Assembly: GCA_023386045.1 (NCBI GenBank)
Contig: JAEWKK010000019.1
Span: 62,001 to 126,000, forward strand
Reading direction: 5' to 3'
Origin: Bacteroidota bacterium
GTDB lineage: Bacteria; Bacteroidota; Bacteroidia; Chitinophagales; Chitinophagaceae
DNA length: 64,000 bases
Part shown: in pieces, positions 24,840 through 33,610 of the stretch
Layout of the letters: each line of letters starts with the position of its first letter
How positions within the stretch are numbered: the first letter of the stretch is position 1
Notes under the pieces: generated by a model
Databases searched by the model: none
What the model was told of the DNA's origin: nothing
The model's input: only the letters and a program-made list of their open reading frames with translations
Translations under genes and position numbers: made by a program

Positions 24840-27257
24840 CTATCCATTCCCAACTCTTTGAATCTCCTCACCCGCAGCCCCACCAGAACGTCTGGAAGTC
24901 TTGAAACTTTTTCCAAAGCGGTAGGTGAATGAAAGATTGACAACCCTGGTATCCCTCGTCAGCTTAAAGTACTCAGTTGCATTGGTGAAATAAGTAAAAC
25001 CCTTCATCCACTGCGTATAAAAAACATCTCTCACCGCCAGCTTAACAGTGGCCTTGTTCTTCCATAAAATTTTTGAAAGTCCCGCAGACAACTGTCCGGC
25101 AGGATCCACGATCTCCTGGATGTCGTGCTGACTTTTTGAAGTATAAAAACCGGAAACTTCAGCCGACCAGTTTTTACCCAGCTTCACCTGGCTATTCAGG
25201 TTCAGCTGCAGCTGCGTGATCTCCATTTCATACATTTTCTCTATAAAACCTCTCATCACCTTATAATTAAGCACGGCATTCAGGTTGAATGACCATGACT
25301 TAGTTGGTGACAATTGCAAGCCTGCAGTAGCACCGAAATTTCTCATGCTTCCCAGGTTGCCTTCGGTATAGATCACGATCCCATTGCTGTCGATAGGAAA
25401 TACCTGAGCGAAATAATCTCTTGTGATACTGTAACTCAGTCCCGCCAGCAATTTGTTTTTATAGCTGTAATTCAACTCTACATTCCAGGTGTATTGAGGC
25501 CGGTAAAAAGGATTGCCTCTTTGATAAGTGTATTTGTTGATGATGAAGGTAAAGGGGTTTAATTTCTGAAAGGCAGGGCGGTCGATGCGACGACCCGCAC
25601 TAAATGAAAAACTGTTGGAGGAATCAGCTTCCCAGCTGGCAAAAACGGTTGGAAACAGGCTATTATAGCTGCGCGAAAAAGAAGAATCCTTTACCACAGT
25701 ATTCCCTAACTGGTGCGCATCATAATTCGTCATTTCATATCGAAGACCACCCTGCATGGTAATCTTGTTGTATTTTTTTTGCAGGCTGGCATACAGAGCA
25801 TGTATGCTTTCATCATAGAGGAAATGATTGGTCTTCCCGAAATCAGGCTTCCATATACTTCCATCACGAAATTCATAAGCAGCGATATTATCGGTATTGG
25901 TACGTGAAGTTTTGAGTCCTGTTTCCAGCAGATAAGTTCCGGATTCGATTTTATAATCTGTCTTTGCTGAAAAAATCCTGATATCACCGGGCAGCTCCGC
26001 ACGGGTAGCTTCGCTGTATGGAGATGGCTGCACCATATTGTTTTCAAAATACTGGCGGCCATCCATTTCATACCCGATTAGGTCAATATCTGCCGTCCAT
26101 TCTTCTGAAGAGGAAAAGGCATGCTTCATATTCAGATTGAGTCCTGCATTTTTCCAGTGTGAACTGGTATTGCCAAAGGTTTTGATCAGCGAATCTGACT
26201 GACCATAAGCATCCATCCAAAGTGCAGGATTATCAGAATGATTTTCACGATCCAGCAGTAAGCCATTGATATTAATGCCTGCTGATGTTTTAGAACTGAA
26301 AGAATAATCTGCACCTGTTCTCACCACAAAAGAAGTTGCCTTGCCGCGCATATTACCAGGCTGCTCAAGATAGGAATCCACAGTCTTTCCATCGTTCTCA
26401 TAATAGGTACGAAGCGCATAGATCCTGGTGAATTGTTTATTCAGGTTGGAACTCAGATTGGCATAAACATTCCACCTGCCATTCCTGTAATTGAGTTGAA
26501 GACTGTTATTGTTTTTTGGATAGCGGCCCTGTGAATATGCTGTGCTCACACTTCCGTTAAAACCCAGCTGCCGGTTCTTTTTTGTTTTGATGTTGATGAT
26601 ACCTGCATTGCCGGCAGCATCATAACGGGCGCCAGGGTTCTCCATGATCTCTACCTGGCTCAGTTGAGAAGCGCTCATGCCATTGAGCAGTGTGGCCAGC
26701 TGCGAAGGATCAAGAAAGGTTTGCTTACCATCGATCATCACGGTAACACCGGATTTCCCTTTCAGGGATATATTGCCATCCTTGTCGACTGTGATGCCCG
26801 GGAGCTTTTCCAGTGTCTCCATCACCGTGGCTCCTGTTGATGTAATGCTGGCTTCCACATTCACCACGGTCTTTCCTGCTTTCATTTCAATGAAAGGCTT
26901 TTTTCCTGTGATAGTAATATTAGCCAGTTGTCCGTTTGAGGAATGGAGTACGATGGTATTGTTTTCTTTTGATGTGTTTGTGGTTAACTCGCCCAGGAAA
27001 GACTGAAAGCCTATATGACTGATCCGCCAGAGATAAGCATCTGCAGAAAGACCAGTAAAAACAGCCAGTCCGTTTGAATCCGTCAGCTGGACTTTTAAAA
27101 GGGAGGAATCTTTAATCGAAAGCAATTCCACTGTAGCTGCATGAACAGATTGCAGTTTTTCATTAATTACCTTAATGCCAATTCTATTGTCCTGGGCCAA
27201 TGAAAATAATCCTGATAGCAATAAGAGGAAAAATGCAAAGCCTTTCTTATAACTCAT
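24840..27257 (-). CDS. TonB-dependent receptor-like outer-membrane beta-barrel protein
   Basis: The 805-residue protein has a signal peptide (about 1-21), a carboxypeptidase-regulatory-like domain (about 22-110), a plug domain (about 115-235, with VMETLEKLPGITVDKDGNIS and GIINIKTKK), and a long barrel of the OMP_b-brl_3 type. It ends in LSFTYRFGKSF and a short polar tail. Members import or sense unknown ligands at the outer membrane. No SusD partner is adjacent. The gene appears to stand alone between two gene-poor regions. Confidence 0.88.
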   Translation of the reverse strand: MSYKKGFAFFLLLLSGLFSLAQDNRIGIKVINEKLQSVHAATVELLSIKDSSLLKVQLTDSNGLAVFTGLSADAYLWRISHIGFQSFLGELTTNTSKENNTIVLHSSNGQLANITITGKKPFIEMKAGKTVVNVEASITSTGATVMETLEKLPGITVDKDGNISLKGKSGVTVMIDGKQTFLDPSQLATLLNGMSASQLSQVEIMENPGARYDAAGNAGIINIKTKKNRQLGFNGSVSTAYSQGRYPKNNNSLQLNYRNGRWNVYANLSSNLNKQFTRIYALRTYYENDGKTVDSYLEQPGNMRGKATSFVVRTGADYSFSSKTSAGININGLLLDRENHSDNPALWMDAYGQSDSLIKTFGNTSSHWKNAGLNLNMKHAFSSSEEWTADIDLIGYEMDGRQYFENNMVQPSPYSEATRAELPGDIRIFSAKTDYKIESGTYLLETGLKTSRTNTDNIAAYEFRDGSIWKPDFGKTNHFLYDESIHALYASLQKKYNKITMQGGLRYEMTNYDAHQLGNTVVKDSSFSRSYNSLFPTVFASWEADSSNSFSFSAGRRIDRPAFQKLNPFTFIINKYTYQRGNPFYRPQYTWNVELNYSYKNKLLAGLSYSITRDYFAQVFPIDSNGIVIYTEGNLGSMRNFGATAGLQLSPTKSWSFNLNAVLNYKVMRGFIEKMYEMEITQLQLNLNSQVKLGKNWSAEVSGFYTSKSQHDIQEIVDPAGQLSAGLSKILWKNKATVKLAVRDVFYTQWMKGFTYFTNATEYFKLTRDTRVVNLSFTYRFGKSFKTSRRSGGAAGEEIQRVGNG

Positions 27258-27440
27258 GGCTTCAAATTATTTTAAAGGAGTGTTGTAGAACCGTTGTTTT
27301 CTTTGAGCGGCGGTTTATAGGGAAGACGGGTTTGTTTGTGACCGGGAAGACGGAATCTATAATATTAAGTGAAGAACGGAACCTTTTCATTGGTTTGCGG
27401 TTAGTACGAGATCTTATGTTCTATGAGCAATACCTACGTT

Positions 27441-28010
27441 TTATTCATATCTTTTTTCGAGTATACTCATTAACGCTTTCAATCCCTGATAAGTGCCTTC
27501 AAAATACTTCGCTTCACGATACCATGGAATAAATTCAGTGTCAATAATCTTCTTTGTTTCTGCGTCGGTTAATACTCTTTCGATCCCAATGCCATTTTGA
27601 ATTCTCATTCTTCTGTAGCCCCGGGAAATGCCAATCAAAGCACCATTGTTCTTGTCTTTTTGTCCCACTCCCCAGGCATTTGCTATTCTTAATGTAAACT
27701 CATCAAAATTATCTGAAGATGTCATTGACGTATCGATAGTCAACACAGCTATTTGAATAGTTGTTCTCTTTTCAAAATCTCTGATTAAACTGTCAAGGCT
27801 CTGTTCTTCTGTATCACTGAACAGGCTTTCGTAATCATTTACATAACCAACTGGTTGAGGCAAACTGTCCCAAAATATTTGTAGAAATGAATGAAGGTTC
27901 CGGGTTGTGTCTTCCTGAGTCCTGCTCCTTTGGTTTGCCTGACATAAAGCAGTTGAAGCAAATGTCAAAACAAGAAGCGTTAATATGCTTAGGTACTTCG
28001 GAAATGTCAT
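27441..28010 (-). CDS. TPM-domain protein (YgcG family)
   Basis: A 189-residue secreted protein: signal peptide (about 1-24), then a TPM domain with GYVNDYESLFSDTEEQSLDS, TTIQIAVLTIDTS, ANAWGVGQKDKNNGALIGIS and RRMRIQNGIGIERVLTDAE. TPM proteins are periplasmic or membrane-facing with proposed phosphatase or folding roles. There is no C-terminal membrane helix. The end reaches GLKALMSILEKRYE. Confidence 0.88.
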   Translation of the reverse strand: MTFPKYLSILTLLVLTFASTALCQANQRSRTQEDTTRNLHSFLQIFWDSLPQPVGYVNDYESLFSDTEEQSLDSLIRDFEKRTTIQIAVLTIDTSMTSSDNFDEFTLRIANAWGVGQKDKNNGALIGISRGYRRMRIQNGIGIERVLTDAETKKIIDTEFIPWYREAKYFEGTYQGLKALMSILEKRYE

Positions 28011-28119
28011 TTAAAAATGGGTTTTTTATTACCGGGAAGAGGAGAAGTGAATTTCAATACATAAATAAGATAACTCTTCAATCTAAGATCATTCTACCAT
28101 TAATTAAAACAAGAATTTT

Positions 28120-28193
28120 TTGAGCCCGGCTTTTGTTCGCTTTTCAACTACTGTTGCGTCGCACACTTGTACTGTAACAAGTTTATTCAACAC
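28120..28193. repeat. Dispersed intergenic repeat, copy 1
   Basis: GTTGCGTCGCACACTTGTAC, followed by TGTAACAAGTTTATTCAACAC, closely matches 63383-63423 (GTTGTGTCACTCACTTGTGC, then GGCAACAATTCTATTCAGCAT). The upstream CCCGGC/TCCGGC parts also align loosely. It is non-coding in both places. Confidence 0.6.
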
Positions 28194-28199
28194 TTAAAA

Positions 28200-28357
28200 G
28201 AACCCTTCTATGAATGGCCTCCACCAAATACAACCTTATCACCTTCAACTTGTGAACTCGTGAACCAATAAACTAACTCCCACTCACTCCTCACAACTCA
28301 CAACTCACCATTCACCATTCACCAAAACTCACCCCTCACCACTCACCATTCACTATC
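28200..28357. repeat. Pyrimidine-rich CACTCACCATT word repeats
   Basis: Between the TPM gene and the hydrolase gene lies a stretch of repeated words such as CACTCACC, CATTCACC and CAACTCA, together with TTGTGAACTCGTGAACC, which is the reverse complement of the GTTCAC words of the other blocks. Non-coding. Confidence 0.65.
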
Positions 28358-30244
28358 TCAAAATTCCTTCTTCACATTATGCTGCACTCCACCCACTCCC
28401 ACCGAAGATGAACCATAAATACTGATTGTTGATTTGATGAAATCAGATTCATTGGCTTTGTAGATATTGTCTACATATTTCTGCGGGTTACGGTCGATGT
28501 AGGGAAACCATGTGCTGTGGATCTGGATCATGATACGATGACCTTTTTTGAACGTATGCAATACATCCTGCAAAGGCACATTCACTTCAGTGATCTTGCC
28601 AGGCACAAACGGTTCGGGTTTTTCAAAACTGTTCCTGAAGCGGCCTCGGAATACTTCGCTTCGCACCAGCTGCTGATAACCGCCCATTACAATGTTCTTG
28701 GGATTGTGCGGGTAATTGGGATGATCATCAGGATAGACATCAATTAGCTTTACAATGAAATCAGCATCGGTACCAGTCATGGCTACTTTTAACTTCGCCA
28801 GGATCTCACCCGCCACAGTCACATCATCAGTTAATACTTCTGTTTCAAATGCCAGCACATCGGGTCTTCTTCCTGCCTGGCGCTGGTCATCACTCATAAA
28901 ACTCCTTGGAGTAAAGGCCAGTCCTTCTATTTGCGAAGTATAGGGAACAGGCTTGGAAGGATCGCTTGTATAATCGTATACCAGCTTCTCATCAAATGGC
29001 TTGTCTATGGATAGCTGTCCATTAGGACCGAAATACAATTTCAATGGCTTGATATCTTTTGGAGGCCACTGTTCAAACTGTTGCCAGACCTTGGTACCTG
29101 TATTAAACATATATGCCTCGGGCAGATTGGGCTTTTTGCCATCCTTCAGGTAATAATGAAAGAAAGGTTGTTCTATTTCTCTCTGGTAAAAAGTTGAAAT
29201 GCTGTCCCCAAAATATATATGATTGTGCGTGCTTTTACCTCTCTCCCGCGCCCAGTCGCCATGACCCCATGGACCCATCACTATGGTATTGTTGGCAGCA
29301 GGTGTTGTTTTTTCAATGGTCTTATAAATGTTCAAAGGACCAAAAAGATCTTCTGCATCAAACCATCCGCCCACGGTCAATACAGCAGGTTTGATGTTAT
29401 TGAGGTGTGGAAGCAGGCTTCTTTTTCTCCAGAAGGTATCGTAGTTGGGATGGTCAATGATCTGTTTCCAGAAGAAATTATCATAATGATATTTTTCTGT
29501 AACGTTCTTTAAAGGACCAAGGCTCAGTTGAAATTCATATCCATCCTTCGCAGGATTTTCATAAAAGCGCATGATCTCCTTTTCAAACCAGTTCTCTTTG
29601 GTCTGTTCTTTCTTTTGATAACCAAAGACGGCAAATGCAGGTGTATAGCTCTGGAGATAGGCGCCCATGTGATGGAAATCATCAAAGAAAAAATCAGAGA
29701 TAGGTGCCTGTGGCGAAGCGGCTTTGAGAGCAGGATGTGCGTCGGGCAGGGCTGCAGCTGAATAAAAACCAGGATAGGAAATTCCGTAAATGCCTGCACG
29801 GCCATTGTTGTTCTTCACGTTTTTCAGCAGCCAGTCAATGGTGTCCCAGGTGTCCGAGCTTTCATCAACATCTTTTTTGTTTTTGGGATCATTCCCCCTG
29901 ATGTTGGGCCTCATATTATCAAACTCACCCTGGCTCATGTACCTGCCTCTCACATCCTGGAACACGAGGATATATCCATCACGTACCAGGAACTCGGAAG
30001 GATAACCATTGGTTTTATAGTTACTGAAGTTAGAAGCATTATAGCAGGTGCGGTTGATGAGAAAAGGCCATGACTGCGACTGATCTTTTGGAGTATAAAC
30101 GATGGTGAAAAGCTTTATGCCATCGCGCATGGGAATCTCGTATTCGGCCAGGCTGAAGTGAGTGGCCATATACGTTGAATCAATCTTTTGTGCATGAATC
30201 AGTGATCCGCAGGCAAAGAAAATTGCCAGTAAAATAATTCGCAT
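28358..30244 (-). CDS. CocE/NonD family serine hydrolase (X-Pro peptidase-like), secreted
   Basis: A 628-residue enzyme with a signal peptide (about 1-18). The alpha/beta-hydrolase part has the nucleophile elbow GISYPG (Ser), a GGWFDAEDLFGP segment with the likely acid, and MGPWGHGDW with the His. The C-terminal jelly-roll domain follows (FETEVLTDDVTVAGEILAKL, then GHRIMIQIHSTWFPYIDRNP). Members are glutaryl-7-ACA acylases, cocaine esterases or X-Pro dipeptidyl peptidases; the substrate cannot be told. It probably acts in the periplasm. Confidence 0.9.
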   Translation of the reverse strand: MRIILLAIFFACGSLIHAQKIDSTYMATHFSLAEYEIPMRDGIKLFTIVYTPKDQSQSWPFLINRTCYNASNFSNYKTNGYPSEFLVRDGYILVFQDVRGRYMSQGEFDNMRPNIRGNDPKNKKDVDESSDTWDTIDWLLKNVKNNNGRAGIYGISYPGFYSAAALPDAHPALKAASPQAPISDFFFDDFHHMGAYLQSYTPAFAVFGYQKKEQTKENWFEKEIMRFYENPAKDGYEFQLSLGPLKNVTEKYHYDNFFWKQIIDHPNYDTFWRKRSLLPHLNNIKPAVLTVGGWFDAEDLFGPLNIYKTIEKTTPAANNTIVMGPWGHGDWARERGKSTHNHIYFGDSISTFYQREIEQPFFHYYLKDGKKPNLPEAYMFNTGTKVWQQFEQWPPKDIKPLKLYFGPNGQLSIDKPFDEKLVYDYTSDPSKPVPYTSQIEGLAFTPRSFMSDDQRQAGRRPDVLAFETEVLTDDVTVAGEILAKLKVAMTGTDADFIVKLIDVYPDDHPNYPHNPKNIVMGGYQQLVRSEVFRGRFRNSFEKPEPFVPGKITEVNVPLQDVLHTFKKGHRIMIQIHSTWFPYIDRNPQKYVDNIYKANESDFIKSTISIYGSSSVGVGGVQHNVKKEF

Positions 30245-30325
30245 ACCAGTTGGTTTTGTAGAGTTAACTAAGCTACAAATTCAGTTTGGTATGAAAACAA
30301 AAGTTTTAGGAAAGAGGGAAGACAA

Positions 30326-30841
30326 TTATTTCTTCCCTGCGGCTTTCTTTTTCGTAGATGTTTTTTTGGTAGAAGTCTTTTTGGTGCTGCGCGTTTCAGA
30401 TTTCTTTTTCGCGGCCAGGGCTGCATCTTTTTCTCTTTCCCTGATGTTCACGCGCATCACATCCCAGTATTCCTTGGTATAGTCAACAAAGATCTCGCTG
30501 CCAGGCTGGATGTCCTTAACAGATTCAATATAGGCCCTGTTGTTATCGTTCACGTAGATACAGTTATTATTGATGCCTTTCACACGGGTAATTCCTTTTG
30601 CATCATTGGCATAACGTGCAAGTGCTGAGAGGGTCTTGCCGGCATCAATCACATTGTTGTTGTTGATGGTATAGAGATAGGCATTCTCGTGGTTATCCTT
30701 TACTTCTTTCCAGATGGTGCGCCTGCCCTTATATTCTACGATGCGTGTTCCTTTGGGGATGAAGATTTTGGTAAATAAACCCTTGCCTGCATTGGGGATC
30801 GTCGACTTCTTTACAAATAGATGCTTTTCAAGTAAGGCCAT
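30326..30841 (-). CDS. SET-domain methyltransferase-like protein with Lys-rich histone-like tail
   Basis: The 171-residue protein has a compact SET domain (about 5-130): GKGLFTKIFIPKGTRIVEY, then RYANDAKG with NNCIYVNDNNRAYI, and GSEIFVDYTKEYW. These correspond to the SAM-binding and catalytic Tyr regions of lysine methyltransferases. The last 30 residues repeat KKTSTKK and end KKKAAGKK, like histone H1 or Hc1 tails. Methylation of a lysine in a DNA-binding or ribosomal protein, perhaps its own tail, is inferred. Confidence 0.88.
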   Translation of the reverse strand: MALLEKHLFVKKSTIPNAGKGLFTKIFIPKGTRIVEYKGRRTIWKEVKDNHENAYLYTINNNNVIDAGKTLSALARYANDAKGITRVKGINNNCIYVNDNNRAYIESVKDIQPGSEIFVDYTKEYWDVMRVNIREREKDAALAAKKKSETRSTKKTSTKKTSTKKKAAGKK

Positions 30842-31034
30842 TGCTTTTGTTTAAAGAGGGGCGAAGATAAGGTTTGGGGCCACTATTGGAGGGAGAAAAA
30901 TAATTTTCAAATCGATATTGGATTTGAAAGAGGAGTTTGTACGATAGCTAGCCAGGGCTTGTTCTAAACTATTCACACAAGTTTCCCCAGGATATTACTG
31001 ATTAGGTATAAGAAGTATTTCTGACAAAGAATTA

Positions 31035-31226
31035 TCAATTGGATGCAGGCCGCTCTTCTTCTCTCTTCTCCTTTTTATCCCGTTGGTCATGCGCTTCTTC
31101 GTGTTTGGTTTCCTCCAAGGGTGTTTCTTCGGGCATATGCGTATTCACGGCTGCCATGCCTTTAGAAGGCGAGGTTTCATTGTGCCGGGCAGGCTCATAG
31201 ATTTTTTCTTTCATGATCTTTATCAT
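31035..31226 (-). CDS. Small charged hypothetical protein
   Basis: A 63-residue product if translation begins at the ATG at 31226 (a TTG at 31274 would add 16 residues). The C-terminal half is almost all charged (EETPLEETKHEEAHDQRDKK). No family is recognised, and it may not be a real gene. Confidence 0.35.
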   Translation of the reverse strand: MIKIMKEKIYEPARHNETSPSKGMAAVNTHMPEETPLEETKHEEAHDQRDKKEKREEERPASN

Positions 31227-31374
31227 TTGCGGTGAAAAAAGAATGCCAATAAGCCCTTCAAGCTGTCCCTTCAATAAGGGTTATCCTTTATAAAGCTGGT
31301 ACAGCAGAACCATCCTGTTTTTAAAGGGTAGCATTGCTCGGAATAAGTTGCTACATTTACTCACAAACTCAGTT

Positions 31375-31713
31375 ATGAAACTTTTTGTAGCAGGCCTTCC
31401 GTATGATCTTGATGATGCTGAACTGGAGGAGATATTTGAAAAATTCGGAACCATAGCCTCGGCTAAAGTATCCATGGACAAAGAAACCGGCAAGAGCAGG
31501 GGCTTTGGTTTTGTGGATATGCCTAATGATGAAGAAGCAAAAGAAGCTATTGAACACCTCAACGATATCTCTCTCGGCAAAAAACCACTCGTAGTAAAAC
31601 AAGCTGAAGACAAGGGCTCTTCAGGAGGTGGTGGCGGATACCGCGGCGGTGGCGGTGGTGGCGGATTCAAGGGTGGTTTCAACAAAGGCAATTTCAGGGA
31701 CCGCCGTTTCTAA
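31375..31713 (+). CDS. RRM RNA-binding protein with Gly-rich tail
   Basis: The 112-residue protein has one RNA-recognition motif: RNP2 KLFVAGLP at residues 2-9 and RNP1 KSRGFGFVDM near 41-50. It ends in a glycine/arginine-rich tail (GGYRGGGGGGGFKGGF). Such abundant proteins are common in Bacteroidota and cyanobacteria and are thought to bind mRNA or act as cold-shock RNA chaperones. The start is the ATG at 31375, and the gene stands alone. Confidence 0.95.
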   Translation: MKLFVAGLPYDLDDAELEEIFEKFGTIASAKVSMDKETGKSRGFGFVDMPNDEEAKEAIEHLNDISLGKKPLVVKQAEDKGSSGGGGGYRGGGGGGGFKGGFNKGNFRDRRF

Positions 31714-31733
31714 AAATTCCCCAGTTTAATTAA

Positions 31734-31994
31734 TTACCAGTGCAGGCTTTTGATCCTTGTCACTGCCAGGTGTATGTAGTGAGGCAGGGGATTGTAATGT
31801 CCTGCTTTCTTACGGGCGCTCATCACCCACTGCCTGTAATGCTTGCGCGTATACTTAATGGCAGCCCAGGTTTCAAGTAAACATTGTGTAATCACCAGTA
31901 AGGGGAAAAATAAGATGCTGAAAAGCATGTACAAGATAGTGCCCGCGAATTCCAATAATTCTTTCATGGTATGTCGTTTTGATAGGGCCTTCAT
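31734..31994 (-). CDS. Small membrane protein (hypothetical)
   Basis: The 86-residue product has one strong hydrophobic segment (GTILYMLFSILFFPLLVITQ) followed by a basic, aromatic tail. An internal ATG at 31967 is an alternative start. No family is recognised; it converges with the RRM gene. Confidence 0.5.
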   Translation of the reverse strand: MKALSKRHTMKELLEFAGTILYMLFSILFFPLLVITQCLLETWAAIKYTRKHYRQWVMSARKKAGHYNPLPHYIHLAVTRIKSLHW

Positions 31995-32217
31995 GGATTT
32001 GGGACATGGTAGGAATTTCGAAAGGATTGGAACCTGGGGAGGTAGAAAAGACAGGAAAAATTAAAAATTAGCTGCAACTGTTCCAGGGCTTTTCCCGGTT
32101 TTTTCCCGACTCTACAATTTCCCCATTTTTATCTTTTAACAAAATCGGACCAAACCCCGGCCGGTTTTTTTCTTCTCAGCCTTTTGAATGAGGTCTTCAT
32201 TCATAAAACAAGTATTT

Positions 32218-32904
32218 ATGAAAAAACTTTTTACGCCACTCCTCTCAGTTTTATTCATTTTAATGCTGCCGGCTACGTTTTCCTGCAGTAGTTCCAAATT
32301 CGGACGCTATGTTTTAAACGAGCAGGATGCAGCAGCAGCCATCAGGCAGATGCTGGAGATAGGCGCCAGGGATGGAGCCGGGAATTTTACCAGCGATATG
32401 ATCCTGAATGAGCTTTTCCCGGAACAATTGAGAAAAACTTTAACCACTTTGCAGCAGCTGGGACTTACCAGTGAGATCGACCGCTTCACCACTACCCTGG
32501 CTACGGCTTCTCAAAAAACTGCCGAACGCTCCATACCCATCTTCGTCAATGCAATTTCAAATATGAGCTTCAGTGATGCCATACAGATCATCAAGAATGG
32601 CGGCACCTCCGCAACCGATTATTTAAGAAGAAATACAGGCACCCAGCTCCGTGAATCCATCAGGCCAGTCATGAAGGCTGCTCTTGATGAATACAAGCTG
32701 AATGACCAGTGGGAAAAGATCATGAAACCGGCGCAATCTGCCCTGGGAAATAAATTCAACCTGGACCTGGCAAACTTAGCCGCCGGAATGGTGAGTGAAA
32801 AAATGTTCCAGAAGATCGAAGAAAAAGAAAAGCAGGTAAGAACAGATGCCGCTGCAAGAACAACCACCTTATTGCAGAAGGTCTTCTCCAAAAACTGGAA
32901 TTAA
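32218..32904 (+). CDS. DUF4197 family lipoprotein
   Basis: A 228-residue protein with a lipoprotein signal (LPATFSCSS, Cys near residue 19). The DUF4197 body has DAAAAIRQMLEIGARDGAGN near the start, a predicted all-helical region, and ELFPEQLRKTLTTLQQLGL. The function is unknown; it is probably anchored in the outer or inner membrane facing the periplasm. The start is ATG 32218. A strong terminator follows at 32928. Confidence 0.9.
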   Translation: MKKLFTPLLSVLFILMLPATFSCSSSKFGRYVLNEQDAAAAIRQMLEIGARDGAGNFTSDMILNELFPEQLRKTLTTLQQLGLTSEIDRFTTTLATASQKTAERSIPIFVNAISNMSFSDAIQIIKNGGTSATDYLRRNTGTQLRESIRPVMKAALDEYKLNDQWEKIMKPAQSALGNKFNLDLANLAAGMVSEKMFQKIEEKEKQVRTDAAARTTTLLQKVFSKNWN

Positions 32905-32927
32905 GTAACCTAAGAGAACATAGTATA

Positions 32928-32960
32928 GGGTGATAGCAATTGTTATCACCCTTTTTATTT
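32928..32960 (+). terminator. Intrinsic terminator after the DUF4197 gene
   Basis: GGGTGATAGCAA pairs with TTGTTATCACCC in a nearly perfect palindrome, followed by TTTTTATTT. It ends 40 bases before the next gene. Confidence 0.9.
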
Positions 32961-33000
32961 CTCAGACCCATGATCGTATCTTGCTTCAAACAGCAATTGA

Positions 33001-33606
33001 ATGGAACCTATACAGCCCTTAGGAAGAAATACCTTCGGCGATGTTGCCAACACAGGAAATGTTTTATCAAGGGATGAAGCCATACAGTTCCTGGAAGAAT
33101 GGGTGGAGAATGAAAGACTGCGCCTGCACATGAAACAGGTGGCTGCAGTAATGAAAGCCTGGGCAATAGAAAAAGAAAACCTATCCGAAGAGGAAGCACA
33201 TAAATGGTGGCTGGCAGGGCTGCTGCATGATGCAGACTGGGAAAAATATCCCGACCAGCATTGCCGTGTCATTATCGAAGAACTGGAGAAAAGAAAAATA
33301 GATCCCACTATTCTTCATTGCATTGCTTCGCATGGTCCCAGGCATTTTGGTGTGGAACCTAATAGTAAAATGGACAAGATGATCTATGCCTTTGATGAAC
33401 TCTCAGGCTTTATACATGCATCAGCACTGGTAAGACCGCAACGCTATGAGGGCATGGATGTGAAAAGCGTAATGAAGAAATTAAAAACACCTTCCTTCGC
33501 TGCACAGGTGAGTCGCGAAGACATTAACGATGCCATGATGAGAGCTGAAGTTTCCCTGGAAGAGATCATCAACTTCATTATTGAAAAGCAAAAAGAAATA
33601 TCCTGA
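33001..33606 (+). CDS. HD-domain hydrolase
   Basis: The 201-residue protein has the HD set: a first His in RLHMKQV, the His76-Asp77 pair in LLHDADW, a His in ASHG, and an Asp in AFDELSGFI. Relatives are often annotated as HDIG hydrolases that act on nucleotides or phosphate esters. The substrate is unknown. The gene ends 4 bases before the convergent GH2-GH53 gene. Confidence 0.88.
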   Translation: MEPIQPLGRNTFGDVANTGNVLSRDEAIQFLEEWVENERLRLHMKQVAAVMKAWAIEKENLSEEEAHKWWLAGLLHDADWEKYPDQHCRVIIEELEKRKIDPTILHCIASHGPRHFGVEPNSKMDKMIYAFDELSGFIHASALVRPQRYEGMDVKSVMKKLKTPSFAAQVSREDINDAMMRAEVSLEEIINFIIEKQKEIS

Positions 33607-33610
33607 TTAG

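Noticed and set aside
31281..31691. Proline-rich minus-strand reading frame
   Set aside because: It is the antisense of the Gly-rich tail of the RRM gene.
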